The notes: generated by a model from the sequence alone, not told the origin. Positions 35,998-45,753 are shown, counted from the stretch's first letter. The stretch: 64,000 nt of DNA from an uncultured Clostridia bacterium (GCA_947631765.1 CANRMP010000009.1:16507-80506); one strand, 5' to 3'. Made by a program: numbers and translations.

Positions 35998-36057
35998 AAG
36001 AGCATAAAAAAAGCCGGAAGAGGTTATATTTCTTCCGGTTTTTTATGCTCTTGGGCA
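35998..36057. terminator. Bidirectional terminator between DapF-MurE and ZIP genes
   Basis: AAGAGCATAAAAAA and CCGGAAGA on the left arm (from 35998) pair with TCTTCCGGTTTTTTATGCTCTT (36031-36052), with a two-base insertion. A/T tracts serve both strands. A smaller hairpin (TTGCGC / GCGCAA, about 35950-35975) lies just before. Confidence 0.75.
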
Positions 36058-36092
36058 AAAAGCGCCGTATTTTTTGCTTTTATATAGTTTTT

Positions 36093-36884
36093 TTATGAGA
36101 GCGCCACGTCAAGCAGCATCATAAGCGCAAAGCCCGTCGCCACGCCGAAATTTGCATAGCGGCTGCCCTTTCCTTCGTGCGCCTCGGGAATAAGCTCCTC
36201 AACCACCACATAAATCATGGCTCCCGCCGCAAAGGCTAAAAAATACGGAAGCACCGGATATATTATTGCGGTAAGCGCAAGAGTGAGAAGTGCAAAAACC
36301 GGTTCGACAGCTCCCGAAAGAAAGGCATAAAAAAACGCACGCCCTCTCGTCTGACCGGACAGCGCTCCCGGCATTGAGACAATGGCGCCTTCAGGAAAAT
36401 TCTGTATCGCCACTCCCATGGCAAGCGCCATGACTCCCGCCATTTCCACCTCTCCTTTACCGGCAAGGTAGCCCGCAAGCACAACGCCCACAGCCATTCC
36501 CTCGGGAATGTTATGAAGCGTCACCGCAAAAAACATTTTCGCCGACCGTTTTTGTTTGTGACTTGTACAGTTTCGGCTTATCGTTTCGCTGTCAAAGTGA
36601 GGAATAAGAGCGTCGGTTGCCATTAGAAAAAGCATTCCGACAATAAAGCCGACAGAGGCGGGGAGCCATGTGAGCGCTACTCCCTGATTTTTTGCCATTT
36701 CAAGGGCAGGTATCAGCAGTGACCACACCGAAGCCGCAACCATAACGCCCGAGGCAAAGCCCAAAAGGAATTTTTGCAGGGAGGTTGAGGGCTCTCTTCC
36801 GAGAAAAAATACGGTAAGCGCGCCAAGCGTGGTGCCGGCAAAAGGAACGGCGATGCAAACCGCAGAAAAAATGGTATTATTCAT
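36093..36884 (-). CDS. ZIP family divalent metal transporter
   Basis: A 263-residue membrane protein with eight hydrophobic segments. Helix 4 carries the ZIP signature HNIPEGMAVGV, and helix 5 has NFPEGAIVSMPG. The histidine-containing loop (HFDSETISRNCTSHKQKR) lies between helices 3 and 4. ZIP proteins import Zn2+ or other divalent ions; direction and metal are not certain here. ATG 36884 is chosen because AAGGACC lies 8 bases upstream, removing 30 unlikely residues of a longer frame. Confidence 0.88.
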   Translation of the reverse strand: MNNTIFSAVCIAVPFAGTTLGALTVFFLGREPSTSLQKFLLGFASGVMVAASVWSLLIPALEMAKNQGVALTWLPASVGFIVGMLFLMATDALIPHFDSETISRNCTSHKQKRSAKMFFAVTLHNIPEGMAVGVVLAGYLAGKGEVEMAGVMALAMGVAIQNFPEGAIVSMPGALSGQTRGRAFFYAFLSGAVEPVFALLTLALTAIIYPVLPYFLAFAAGAMIYVVVEELIPEAHEGKGSRYANFGVATGFALMMLLDVALS

Positions 36885-37025
36885 TGTAAAGGTCCTTAAA
36901 TATTGTACATGCGCATAAATTTTAACAGATAAAAGGAATGCACCGTTCCTTTCTATTGTATTCACGCAAAACAAATATGTTAAAGACCCGAAATGCCGAT
37001 AAGGGCGAATTTTTAACAGGCAAAC

Positions 37026-37571
37026 TCAGCCTTCTATATAGTCAAGCGCCTCAAGCGCTCCCTTGCAGACCTTAAAAAGCGAGAATATATTCTCTGCGGC
37101 AAAGCGCCTTTCCACAATACCGCAAAGCAGCTTGACAAGCGGGTCAAAATAGCCGTCAACGTCAAGCAGAACTATCTTTTTGTCATGCCGCCCGAGCTGT
37201 TTTAGGGTGAGTATTTCGAAAAATTCGTCAAGCGTTCCGATTCCTCCCGGACACGCGATAAAGCAGTCTGCCCTCTCTTCAAGCATCTTTTTGCGCTCTC
37301 TCATATCCTTCGGATATATGAACTCACAGCACTCGCGGTAAAGCACGCCATCCGTGTCAAAAAACGAGGGTGCAATTCCGACAATGGCGCCGTTTCCCTT
37401 TTTCATTCCTCTTGCAACCGCGCCCATAACTCCGGTGGCTCCTCCCCCGAAGATAAGTCCCATGTTTCTTTTTGCCATTTCAAAGCCCAACGTTTCCGAC
37501 TCGTCGATAAAGACCCTGTCTATATCCGCGCCCGCCGCACCGTAAACGCATACGTATAATTTTTTATCCAT
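37026..37571 (-). CDS. LOG/YvdD-like Rossmann-fold protein (TIGR00730)
   Basis: A 181-residue protein with the lysine-decarboxylase-like / LONELY GUY fold: YVCVYGAAGADID at the N-terminus, the GLIFGGGATGVMGAVARG loop and the PGGIGTLDEFFEILTLKQLG signature. LOG enzymes release nucleobases from nucleotide monophosphates, e.g. cytokinin activation; bacterial homologues are often phosphoribohydrolases. The lysine decarboxylase label used in some databases is unsupported. ATG 37571 follows AAGGA at 11 bases; a GTG two codons upstream is the alternative. Confidence 0.85.
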   Translation of the reverse strand: MDKKLYVCVYGAAGADIDRVFIDESETLGFEMAKRNMGLIFGGGATGVMGAVARGMKKGNGAIVGIAPSFFDTDGVLYRECCEFIYPKDMRERKKMLEERADCFIACPGGIGTLDEFFEILTLKQLGRHDKKIVLLDVDGYFDPLVKLLCGIVERRFAAENIFSLFKVCKGALEALDYIEG

Positions 37572-37754
37572 TTTCACTTATTCCTTTGGTGTATTTATTA
37601 CTATTTTAAATCATTTTTTGCAGCTTGTCAACAGTACCGCATAAGACCTTACCGCCCGTTTTGAGAGCAAATATCCCTTTTACGCTCCGCAAAGAGTGAT
37701 TTTTATAGAAAATCAACGATTTTAATAGAAAAGTTATAATTTTTAAATAACCTC

Positions 37755-37782
37755 TTGACAATTTTATTTTTTATTGTACAAT
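37755..37782 (+). promoter_or_regulatory. Predicted sigma-A promoter for the alpha-mannosidase gene
   Basis: TTGACA at 37755-37760, 16-base spacer, TACAAT at 37777-37782, about 90 bases before the ATG. I see no operator-like inverted repeat. Confidence 0.65.
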
Positions 37783-37872
37783 AACATTGACTTATTATAA
37801 AGTAGCAAAATACAGCTGTTTTATACTGAAAGAAAGGCGCTTTTGCATAAGCAAGAGAAAAGGTTTGGCAAT

Positions 37873-40800
37873 ATGGCTAAAAAGAAAAAACTCTACGCGG
37901 TATCAAACGCTCATCTTGATACCCAATGGAACTGGACTATTCAGGACACCATAAGAGACTGTGTGAAAAACACGCTTGAGCAAAACTTCGAGCTTTTCGA
38001 AAAATACCCTCATTACCGCATGAATTTTGAGGGCGCTTTCCGTTATAAGCTTGCAAAGGAATACTATCCCGATCTTTATGAAAAACTCAAGGAGTATATT
38101 GCAGAGGGCAGATGGAACGTCGCCGGAAGCCAGTGGGACGCTTGCGACGCCAACGTTCCCTCCTCAGAAGCTTACATGCGTCAAATTCTGCTCGGCAACG
38201 GCTATTTTGAGAAGGAATTCGGCAAAAAAAGCAGTGATATATTCCTTACCGACTGCTTCGGGTTCCGCTTTTCTCTTCCCTCAATTGCCGCTCACATGGG
38301 ACTTAACGGCTTCTCGACTCAAAAGCTTGTCTGGGGAGTCGGCTCTCCGATATACAACGAGGACAAGAGCGCAAGAAAGCCCATGCCCGAAAAGGGAGTT
38401 CCCCGCATGGACCTCGGCAAATGGGTCGGACCCGACGGCAACTATGTTATCGCCTCATTCCTCGGCGGAAACTACACTCTTCACTTTGAGCACGACGAAC
38501 AAAAGCGCCCGATTCACGAGCGTGAAGAATATTTAAAAGAAATCGAGCACAACGAAAAGTACACCGGTGTGCCGGTGCGCATGATGTATTACGGAACGGG
38601 CGACTACGGCGGCTCTCCCTCCGAGGAATCGGTAAAGTACGTCAATGACGCTATTGAGGCAAACTCTCCCGACAAGGCGTTTGAGGTCGTGGCAGGCTCA
38701 ACCGACGACATCTTTAACGATCTGACGCCCGAGGAGATAGCGAACCTACCCGAGTACAAGGGAAATCTGCTTATTCCTCACGGCTACGGCGCACTCACCT
38801 CACACACAATATCAAAGAGATGGAACAGAAAGTCCGAGCTGCTTGCCGACTCTTGCGAGCGCGCCGCCTGCATGGCAAAATGGCTTGGATGCGCGAAATA
38901 TCCGAAGGAGCGCCTTGAAATTGCATGGAAGACCTTCTTGTGGCATCAGTTCCACGACGATCTCCCCGGAACCTCGATTTTAAACGCCTACGGCTTTACT
39001 CACAACGATTATGTTATCGCTCAAAATATACTTGCCGATGAGCTTAAGGGAAGCGTGGCGGCTGTTTCTTCAAGGCTTTGCACAAACGTTTCGGGCACTC
39101 CGGTCGTGGTATACAACCCCGTTTCGGTATACAGAACCGATATTGCCACAGCCTTCCTTCCCAAGGGATGCGCGTGCGCCAGAGTTTACGACGAGTGCGG
39201 CAACGAGATCCCCTCTCAGCTTTCAAAGCTTGACGGCAAAAAGGTTATAAAATTTGCCGCCACCGTGGCGCCCGTAAGCTTTACCGTTTTCAATATCCGC
39301 CCCGCCGAAAAGCCCTGCGAGCTTTGCACAGGTCTTTCGGTCTCGCTGAACACTCTTGAAAACGCAAGATACAAGGTAAGCCTTAACGGCAACGCATATA
39401 TTGAGAGCATATTTGACAAAAAGCTTCAAAAAGAAATTCTCAGCTCTCCGATGACCCTCGGAATAAGAGAGGACAACAACACCGTTTGGCCCTCATGGGA
39501 AATTAAGTACGACGATACAAAGCTGCCCTTTAAGGATATAAACGGGCTCTGCTCGGTTGAGGTTGTGGAGAACGGTCCGGCGCTTGTCTCGCTCGCGGTG
39601 ACAAGAAAAGAGGGCGCGAGCATGTACAAACAGACGATCAGCCTCTCCTATCTCTCAAACCGCGTTGACGTTGAAAACGATGTCGATTGGCATGAGCGCT
39701 CTTCACTGCTTTCCGCGGCATGCCCCTTCACCGCCACAAACGAAAAGGCAGTATTCGACCTCGGACTCGGCGCCGAGGAAGGCGAGAACACCACCTCATT
39801 CCCTTATTTCCAGCACTGCGTACATCAGTGGGCAGACCTTACCGATATTAGCGGCGCGTTCGGCGCGGCAGTGCTTAACGACTGCAAGTACGGCATGGAA
39901 AAGCCAAACAACAACACCCTGCGCCTCACCCTCATCCACACGCCGAAGGGCGCGTTCATGAATCAGTCGGCTCAGGACTGGCAGGACCACGGCAAGAACC
40001 TCTTCAAATTTGCCGTAACCTCCCATGCCAACACAAGAGACTGCGTTGCGGCGGAGGCTGCCGCTCTAAACCAGCCCCTCTTTGCCTTTGAGGTATCAAA
40101 GCACGAGGGAGAAGGCTCTTCGCTTTCCTTTGTATCGGTAAGCTGCGACGAGGTTATAATAAGAGCCGTCAAGCAGGAGGAAAAGGGAGAAAGACTTATA
40201 GTCCGCGTTCAGGAAACAAGCGGAAAGACAATTCACAATATCAAGCTCACCCTTGCCGGAAAGGTGCTTTGCGCCCTTGAAACAAACGGCTATGAGGAAG
40301 GAGACAAGGCTGTCACCTTTGACGACAACTCCCTCACCTTCGACATGACCCCCTACAGCGTAAAGACCTTTGCAATAAAGCTTGACAACAAAGAGCTTGC
40401 CCCCTCAAGCTGCGTTCCGCTTGCCCTTCCCTTTAATAAGAGAGTTACAACTCCCGACAATGACAGAGAAGCTGTCGACTTGGCAAAGGGCATTTCAATC
40501 CCCGAAGAACTCTTTGAAAAGAATGTAAGCTGCGGAGGAATTGATTTTGTCCTTGGAGACAAGGGAACAAACAACGCCCTTGTATGCGCCGCGCAGACAA
40601 TAAAGCTTCCCGAAGGCACAAAGAAAATCGCCATTCTTGCGGCAAGCACAAGAGGCGATACCGAGGCCTCCTTCAAGCTGGGAAGAAAAAAGGTAACGCT
40701 CGGCATTCAGGACGCCTTTGAAAATGTGGGCGCATGGGATCTTGTCGCAAGAGGAGACACCGCCTTTATAAAGAGAGATACCATTGCAATAAACTACACC

Positions 40801-41631
40801 CACACCCACGACAAGGACGGCAACCGCCTTTACATGTTTGCAAACGTCTTTAAGTACGTTATAGAGACAAACGGCGCCGCCGAGCTGACCCTGCCCGACG
40901 ACAATGACATTATACTATTTGCCATAACCGCCTTTGACGGATGCGACGTAAAGGAATGCGCTCCGATTTACGACAAGGTGACTCCGATAAACACACCCTT
41001 CCACAAGCTAAACGCCGTGAAAATGCTCGGTTCGGGCAGTTATCACGAGGGAAGCCGAGTTGTGGTTCGCGCTCCCGAAATAAACGAGAGCGGAGTTTTC
41101 AAGAGCTTTGAGGGAGACGCCGAGATAGTCTGGAAATCCGGTTCGGAAGCGCTTGTCGAAATGGGCAACAAGGACGTAAGCCTGAGAGCCGTTTATGAAA
41201 GCTTCGGCGAAAACGTCGTTTACAAGAAGCCCTGCACCGCGAGCGCCGAGATGAATGAAAGCGAATCGGGCGACAAGGCGCTTGACGGAGCCAATTTCAC
41301 AAAGTGGTGCGCTCCCGCAAACGAAAAAGGCGAATGTTGGCTTGAGGTTGACCTTGGAAAGACCGTTTCGATTTACAAGTGGCTTGTAGCTCACGCGGGC
41401 ATGGAAAGCCGCCACTACATCACCTCAGACTTTGCGCTTCAATACAAGCAAAGCGAGAAGGATGAGTGGAAAAACGCGGACGAGGTAAAGGACAACAGAG
41501 CAAATCTGACGCTCCGTGAATTTACCCCCGTAAAGGCAAGATATATCCGCCTTTACATCACAAAGCCCGCCGAAACCGAAAGAGACGACCACTGCCGCAT
41601 CTATCAGCTGCACGTTTACAAGTGCAAATAA
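37873..41631 (+). CDS. GH38 alpha-mannosidase with C-terminal F5/8 type C domain
   Basis: A 1252-residue glycoside hydrolase family 38 protein. The N-terminal catalytic domain has NAHLDTQWNW (zinc ligands), TDCFGFRFSLP (nucleophile Asp) and YYGTGDYGGSP. Central and C-terminal beta-domains of GH38 follow, then, near residues 1110-1240, a discoidin / F5/8 type C-like carbohydrate-binding domain (KALDGANFTKWC, WLEVDLGKTVSIYKW). There is no signal peptide, so it is probably cytoplasmic and acts on imported mannosides. ATG 37873 has AAAAGG upstream; a TTG start at 37843 is possible. Confidence 0.9.
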   Translation: MAKKKKLYAVSNAHLDTQWNWTIQDTIRDCVKNTLEQNFELFEKYPHYRMNFEGAFRYKLAKEYYPDLYEKLKEYIAEGRWNVAGSQWDACDANVPSSEAYMRQILLGNGYFEKEFGKKSSDIFLTDCFGFRFSLPSIAAHMGLNGFSTQKLVWGVGSPIYNEDKSARKPMPEKGVPRMDLGKWVGPDGNYVIASFLGGNYTLHFEHDEQKRPIHEREEYLKEIEHNEKYTGVPVRMMYYGTGDYGGSPSEESVKYVNDAIEANSPDKAFEVVAGSTDDIFNDLTPEEIANLPEYKGNLLIPHGYGALTSHTISKRWNRKSELLADSCERAACMAKWLGCAKYPKERLEIAWKTFLWHQFHDDLPGTSILNAYGFTHNDYVIAQNILADELKGSVAAVSSRLCTNVSGTPVVVYNPVSVYRTDIATAFLPKGCACARVYDECGNEIPSQLSKLDGKKVIKFAATVAPVSFTVFNIRPAEKPCELCTGLSVSLNTLENARYKVSLNGNAYIESIFDKKLQKEILSSPMTLGIREDNNTVWPSWEIKYDDTKLPFKDINGLCSVEVVENGPALVSLAVTRKEGASMYKQTISLSYLSNRVDVENDVDWHERSSLLSAACPFTATNEKAVFDLGLGAEEGENTTSFPYFQHCVHQWADLTDISGAFGAAVLNDCKYGMEKPNNNTLRLTLIHTPKGAFMNQSAQDWQDHGKNLFKFAVTSHANTRDCVAAEAAALNQPLFAFEVSKHEGEGSSLSFVSVSCDEVIIRAVKQEEKGERLIVRVQETSGKTIHNIKLTLAGKVLCALETNGYEEGDKAVTFDDNSLTFDMTPYSVKTFAIKLDNKELAPSSCVPLALPFNKRVTTPDNDREAVDLAKGISIPEELFEKNVSCGGIDFVLGDKGTNNALVCAAQTIKLPEGTKKIAILAASTRGDTEASFKLGRKKVTLGIQDAFENVGAWDLVARGDTAFIKRDTIAINYTHTHDKDGNRLYMFANVFKYVIETNGAAELTLPDDNDIILFAITAFDGCDVKECAPIYDKVTPINTPFHKLNAVKMLGSGSYHEGSRVVVRAPEINESGVFKSFEGDAEIVWKSGSEALVEMGNKDVSLRAVYESFGENVVYKKPCTASAEMNESESGDKALDGANFTKWCAPANEKGECWLEVDLGKTVSIYKWLVAHAGMESRHYITSDFALQYKQSEKDEWKNADEVKDNRANLTLREFTPVKARYIRLYITKPAETERDDHCRIYQLHVYKCK

Positions 41632-41655
41632 GCGCAAAATATTTCATAGCAAAGG

Positions 41656-41696
41656 CCCACCCCAAAGTCAAGGTCTTGACTTTGGGGTGGGTTTAT
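41656..41696. terminator. Strong bidirectional intrinsic terminator
   Basis: CCCACCCCAAAGTCAAG (41656-41672) pairs perfectly with its complement at 41675-41691 around two bases, followed by TTTATTTG. It lies between the convergent alpha-mannosidase and 180-residue membrane protein genes. Confidence 0.85.
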
Positions 41697-41713
41697 TTGT
41701 TTGTTATTATATC

Positions 41714-42256
41714 TTAATTGTCGGGCGCGTCGTCCATTCCCGCAACGTTCCATCCCGACATTACAAATTCCCCGAGTATTCTGAAGCGCTGTTTGCATTT
41801 GAATATAAAAGCCGCTCTTTTTTCATCCTTGAATCTTATTATAAACCATTCTCCGTAAAGCACAATGTCCTTGTGCGCGGTCTTTTCAAGTCTGATAATA
41901 TCATGGTGCTTTCCCGAGCGCCTTATCGCAAGCAGACGATTCTTGCCGATACCCATAAGACAGCGGTATTTTTTTCTGCTCTTTTTGTCCCTGCCCAAAA
42001 CGGTGACGTTTCTTATCGGATTTTCTTCTCCGAATTCCGCCTTCAGTATCTTTATTTTGTCATCCAATACTTTTTCCCAAATCATATACACTACAGGCAG
42101 TATGAGAAGAAGGAGCAGGGTAAGGCAAATCGAAAAAGCAAGCGCGTATTTCTCGTCAACTCCGGCAATAAAGCATACCGCAAAGGCAAGAAACAGCGAG
42201 TATATGCCGTATTTGACAGAACGCCACATTGAAGCTTTAAAAATATGTTTGTTCAT
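41714..42256 (-). CDS. Unknown membrane protein with two N-terminal helices
   Basis: A 180-residue protein with two adjoining transmembrane segments (about residues 12-32 and 36-60) and a basic cytoplasmic domain of about 110 residues rich in Lys/Arg (GRDKKSRKKYRCLMGIGKN) ending in an acidic tail. The layout resembles YcxB-like proteins, but I cannot confirm it. It is followed on the minus strand only by the terminator at 41656. The gene upstream (capD-like) is 62 bases away on the same strand, so the two may be co-transcribed. Confidence 0.7.
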   Translation of the reverse strand: MNKHIFKASMWRSVKYGIYSLFLAFAVCFIAGVDEKYALAFSICLTLLLLLILPVVYMIWEKVLDDKIKILKAEFGEENPIRNVTVLGRDKKSRKKYRCLMGIGKNRLLAIRRSGKHHDIIRLEKTAHKDIVLYGEWFIIRFKDEKRAAFIFKCKQRFRILGEFVMSGWNVAGMDDAPDN

Positions 42257-42317
42257 AAAATGTAATTCTCTGATTTTAAATTATTAAATGTCCCTTTCAA
42301 GCATTAAAACGGCAAGC

Positions 42318-44294
42318 CTATACCGCATCATAGCTGAAAGCCGAGGTGGGCTGACTGTTTGTTTGCTTCATTTCGACCGCCTCTTCCGCTTTGAGGTTCA
42401 CCTCGTCCGGCTCTTTGTAGGTAGAGACCACCTCATGCATTGCGGCTTTGATTTTTTCGGGGGCAAAGCCGCCCGCACATTCTTCAAGAGCGCTTTTTAA
42501 GAGCGCGAGCTTATTGTCTATCTCTGCTCTTGAGAAGGGCGTGTCCTTTTCAATGAATATAAGATTATTGTCGGTGGCGCTGAGCGTTTCGCTCTGCATC
42601 AGAAGCTCCTCGTACAGCTTTTCACCCGGTCTGAGTCCTATTTCGACAATGTCGATATCGATATAGGGAGTTAGTCCCGAAAGCTTTATCATGTTTTCCG
42701 CAAGATCGAGTATTTTCACCGGCTTGCCCATGTTGAGAACAAAAAGCTCTCCTTTTTTTGCCATGGCGCCCGCTTGAAGCACAAGCTGGCTCGCTTCGGG
42801 AATAGTCATAAAGTACCTGATTATGCGCTTGTCGGTAATGGTTATCGGACCGCCGCGCGCTATCTGCTTTTTAAACAGAGGTATAACCGAGCCGTTTGAG
42901 CCGAGTACGTTTCCGAAGCGCACCGCGGAAAAAGCGGTTTTGCTGTCGTTGCGGCATTGAACAATCATTTCGCACATGCGCTTTGAGGCGCCCATAATGT
43001 TTGTGGGATTGACCGCTTTATCGGTGGATATAAGCACGAATTTCGAAGCGCCGTGCTTTTCCGCCATATCCGCCGTATTGTAGGTTCCGAGAATATTGTT
43101 TTTTATCGCCTCACAGCTGCTGTGCTCCATAAGAGGCACATGCTTGTGCGCCGCGGCGTGGAAAACTATATCCGGCTTATAATGCGCAAATATTGCATCC
43201 AGACGTTCTCTGTCGCGCACCGAGGCGATTTCAACCACGTAATTTAACGTATTTCCGTATTTGCGGGAGAAATGCTGTTCTATTTCATATGCGTTGTTCT
43301 CATATATGTCAAGAATTATCAGCTGTTTGGGATGGCAGTGAGCGACCTGACGGCATATCTCACTTCCGATAGAGCCTCCGCCGCCCGTCACAAGCACCAC
43401 CTTATCTCTGTAAAAATCAGACGATATGTGAGAGGACAGATCAAGCGTGTCCCGAAGCAGAAGGTCTTCTATTCTGACCTCGCGGATCACACGTTTATCG
43501 GACGGACCGGAGCCGTCTCTTATCGGAAAATCGTAAAGCTTAATTTTAAAATGAGGTCCGTATAGCTCGTGCAAATCATTCAGCTTTTCGGAGCTGAGCT
43601 CGTGGAGTGCTATAAACACCTCCTGCACGGGAAGAGACTTTAAGCGGCTTATAATATCGTCATCCGCCGGCAGAACCTTTATTCCGAGCAGCTTTTTCCC
43701 CACCTTATCGGGGTCGTTATCGACAAAGCATACCGGACGGTAGCGTGAAGAGCTTTTATACATCAGCTCGGAGGCAATCATCGAGCCGGTCTGACCCGCG
43801 CCCACAATTGCTACTCCTATTTTGCTCGAATCGTCGGGATCGCCTCTGACGTTCCCGTCTGACATTGCGCTTACTACCTGATATGAGAAGCGGCTTCCCA
43901 AGGTCAAAATCAGGGCAATTGAAGCATAGCACGCGAAAAAGAGAAAATTCGGCTCGCCCGGTATGTACGGCATTTTAAAGAACACGCAGAACATGTAAAT
44001 TAAATACGACACAAAATACGAAGCAACCGTCGCGGCTCCGTCGGCTATAACGAGCTTCAGATATACCGCCGAATTCGCAAAGCGCCATATACCCGAATAA
44101 ACCCCGAGTACAAGCCTTAAAATAAACGCAAACACTATCATAATAAGGATTGATATCATCTGGAAATTCGTCATTTGCTTGCCGCCCAGCACATAGCAGA
44201 ACGCCATTCCCAAGTAAACCGTGGCGAATATGATAAAATCGATAATTATAAGCAGAGATTTTCTCGAAGGCCGATTCTTACTTTTTATTTTCAT
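42318..44294 (-). CDS. Membrane-bound nucleotide-sugar 4,6-dehydratase, CapD/PglF/WbpM-like
   Basis: A 658-residue polysaccharide biosynthesis protein. Four N-terminal membrane segments (about 15-35, 45-65, 80-105, 115-140), a first Rossmann domain (VAIVGAGQTGSMIASEL), and a C-terminal SDR domain with LVTGGGGSIGSEICRQV for NAD(P). The catalytic region is STDKAVNPTNIMGASKR, where Met replaces the usual Tyr, as in PglF/WbpM-type UDP-HexNAc 4,6-dehydratases. It likely initiates a rare sugar for surface polysaccharide or protein glycosylation. ATG 44294 follows AAAGGA. The C-terminal 35 residues are a variable tail. Confidence 0.88.
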   Translation of the reverse strand: MKIKSKNRPSRKSLLIIIDFIIFATVYLGMAFCYVLGGKQMTNFQMISILIMIVFAFILRLVLGVYSGIWRFANSAVYLKLVIADGAATVASYFVSYLIYMFCVFFKMPYIPGEPNFLFFACYASIALILTLGSRFSYQVVSAMSDGNVRGDPDDSSKIGVAIVGAGQTGSMIASELMYKSSSRYRPVCFVDNDPDKVGKKLLGIKVLPADDDIISRLKSLPVQEVFIALHELSSEKLNDLHELYGPHFKIKLYDFPIRDGSGPSDKRVIREVRIEDLLLRDTLDLSSHISSDFYRDKVVLVTGGGGSIGSEICRQVAHCHPKQLIILDIYENNAYEIEQHFSRKYGNTLNYVVEIASVRDRERLDAIFAHYKPDIVFHAAAHKHVPLMEHSSCEAIKNNILGTYNTADMAEKHGASKFVLISTDKAVNPTNIMGASKRMCEMIVQCRNDSKTAFSAVRFGNVLGSNGSVIPLFKKQIARGGPITITDKRIIRYFMTIPEASQLVLQAGAMAKKGELFVLNMGKPVKILDLAENMIKLSGLTPYIDIDIVEIGLRPGEKLYEELLMQSETLSATDNNLIFIEKDTPFSRAEIDNKLALLKSALEECAGGFAPEKIKAAMHEVVSTYKEPDEVNLKAEEAVEMKQTNSQPTSAFSYDAV

Positions 44295-44639
44295 GAAAAA
44301 TCCTTTCACTTATACGATAAACAGTCCGCGCGATACTACCGATACGGTGCAAAGAAAAAAGCCTCATGCGAACAGACCGGCGGCAATATAGGCAAAAATG
44401 CGGGCTGTTAACTTTTCCTTAATATTAAAGATACTGAAAAATACTGCCTGTTGACAGCGCAGTATATTCTCTTGACATATATATTATAACATGTATATTC
44501 GATTATGTCAATAATTTGTGAAAAACATGTTAATATGTATTTTTTGCATTACTTGTGATTTGGTTATTGATTTTGTCTTTTTTATGTTATATACTTAATA
44601 TACTTAGTACATAGGTTAACAAAGCGAGGAATATTTCAA
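44295..44639. other. 345-base divergent intergenic region
   Basis: No gene seen. It holds the promoter for the CapD-like gene on the minus strand, a nested plus-strand TTGACA at 44472-44477 with TATATT 16 bases on, and AT-rich sequence up to the next gene. The minus-strand transcript would have a leader of about 180 bases; I cannot assign it to an RNA class. Confidence 0.6.
44483..44511 (-). promoter_or_regulatory. Predicted sigma-A promoter for the CapD-like gene
   Basis: Minus-strand TTGACA (44506-44511), 17-base spacer, TATAAT (44483-44488): a full consensus match. A plus-strand TTGACA lies at 44472-44477, so the two promoters overlap face to face. Confidence 0.75.
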
Positions 44640-45671
44640 GTGGCAAAAAAAGCGGCAGATTACGAGGGCGAATATTTAGAGCAGATAATAAATATTTTGA
44701 ATATGAACGAGAGATTTCTTGAATATACCGCCGCCTACCTTCAAAATGAGCCGCGTCTTATAAACAAAAGTCTCATGGACAGCCTTTTAAACGAGGAGTG
44801 CGACCCCGAGATTGCTTTCGGCGCCGCTCTTTCCGCGGCGTTCGGTCTTGACGGCGAAAAAAGCAAGGAGGACAGAATACTTGAAAGGCGGTATATGGAA
44901 GGGTCGGTAAAAAGACTTTGCCCCGACGAATATAAAAACAATTCCTATTATAAGAACATAAAGCTCCCCGAAATAAAAAAAGGAAGCTGGGAGCTAAGGT
45001 ACGAGGTGTTTGAGCCTTATGAGGGGTTTATTTATGACGATATATTAAGGGATGGTATTTACGAGATACCGCAGGTCGGCTTTTTCGATATTCCCTTTGT
45101 TTTCCCCGCCGTGCTTGAAGGGGGAAGAGAATGGATGACAATAACCCCGAATGAGATTAATACCATGAAGGGACCGATAGAGCGCGCAAAAGGAAGAGTG
45201 CTGACTTACGGGCTCGGCATGGGATACTTTGCCTACATGGCGTCTTTAAAGGAAGATGTCTACAGTATTACCGTTATCGAGCGGGAGCCCGATATTATTT
45301 CTCTTTTTAAAGAATATATACTGCCCGAATTTGAATATAAGGATAAAATAAACATTATTCAAAGCGACGCTTTTACCTACGCCGAAAATTTTGCGGCAAA
45401 GGAAAATTTCGACTATGCGTTTGTAGATATATGGCACGACGCGCTTGACGGGCTGGAGCTTTATATCAAAACGAAAAAGCTTGAAAAGCTCTCTCCCCGC
45501 ACAAAATATGATTATTGGGCGGAAAAAACACTGCTTACAAGCCTTCGCAAAATGGTCGCGGAACAGCTGCTTCCCGCCGCAAAAGAAAAAAAGCTTGCTC
45601 CCGAGGAGCTTCTTAATATGCTTTCTGACGACTATTTAAAAAAGCTCGCGTATGACATAAGAAAAATATAG
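44640..45671 (+). CDS. Rossmann-fold (spermidine-synthase-like) protein of unknown function
   Basis: A 343-residue protein with GTG start and CGAGGA upstream. The C-terminal half has a SAM-dependent methyltransferase-like core: GRVLTYGLGMGYFAYMASL (motif I-like), ITVIEREPDIISLF (acidic second strand), IIQSDAFTYAENF and DYAFVDIWHDALDG. The N-terminal 150 residues are helical and unassigned. It may bind SAM or a polyamine-like ligand; the activity is not clear. It is followed by the pflB region, from which it is separated by its own promoter. Confidence 0.65.
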   Translation: MAKKAADYEGEYLEQIINILNMNERFLEYTAAYLQNEPRLINKSLMDSLLNEECDPEIAFGAALSAAFGLDGEKSKEDRILERRYMEGSVKRLCPDEYKNNSYYKNIKLPEIKKGSWELRYEVFEPYEGFIYDDILRDGIYEIPQVGFFDIPFVFPAVLEGGREWMTITPNEINTMKGPIERAKGRVLTYGLGMGYFAYMASLKEDVYSITVIEREPDIISLFKEYILPEFEYKDKINIIQSDAFTYAENFAAKENFDYAFVDIWHDALDGLELYIKTKKLEKLSPRTKYDYWAEKTLLTSLRKMVAEQLLPAAKEKKLAPEELLNMLSDDYLKKLAYDIRKI

Positions 45672-45724
45672 TCCGAGGGGCAAAATACTGCGGGAAAATA
45701 TTTTTAAACTCTTATAAAATAATG

Positions 45725-45753
45725 TTGACAAAAGAAAAATAATGTTTTATAAT
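45725..45753 (+). promoter_or_regulatory. Predicted sigma-A promoter for the ZTP riboswitch / pflB unit
   Basis: TTGACA at 45725-45730, 17-base spacer, TATAAT at 45748-45753: a consensus match. Transcription would start near 45760, about 30 bases before the aptamer. Confidence 0.8.
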
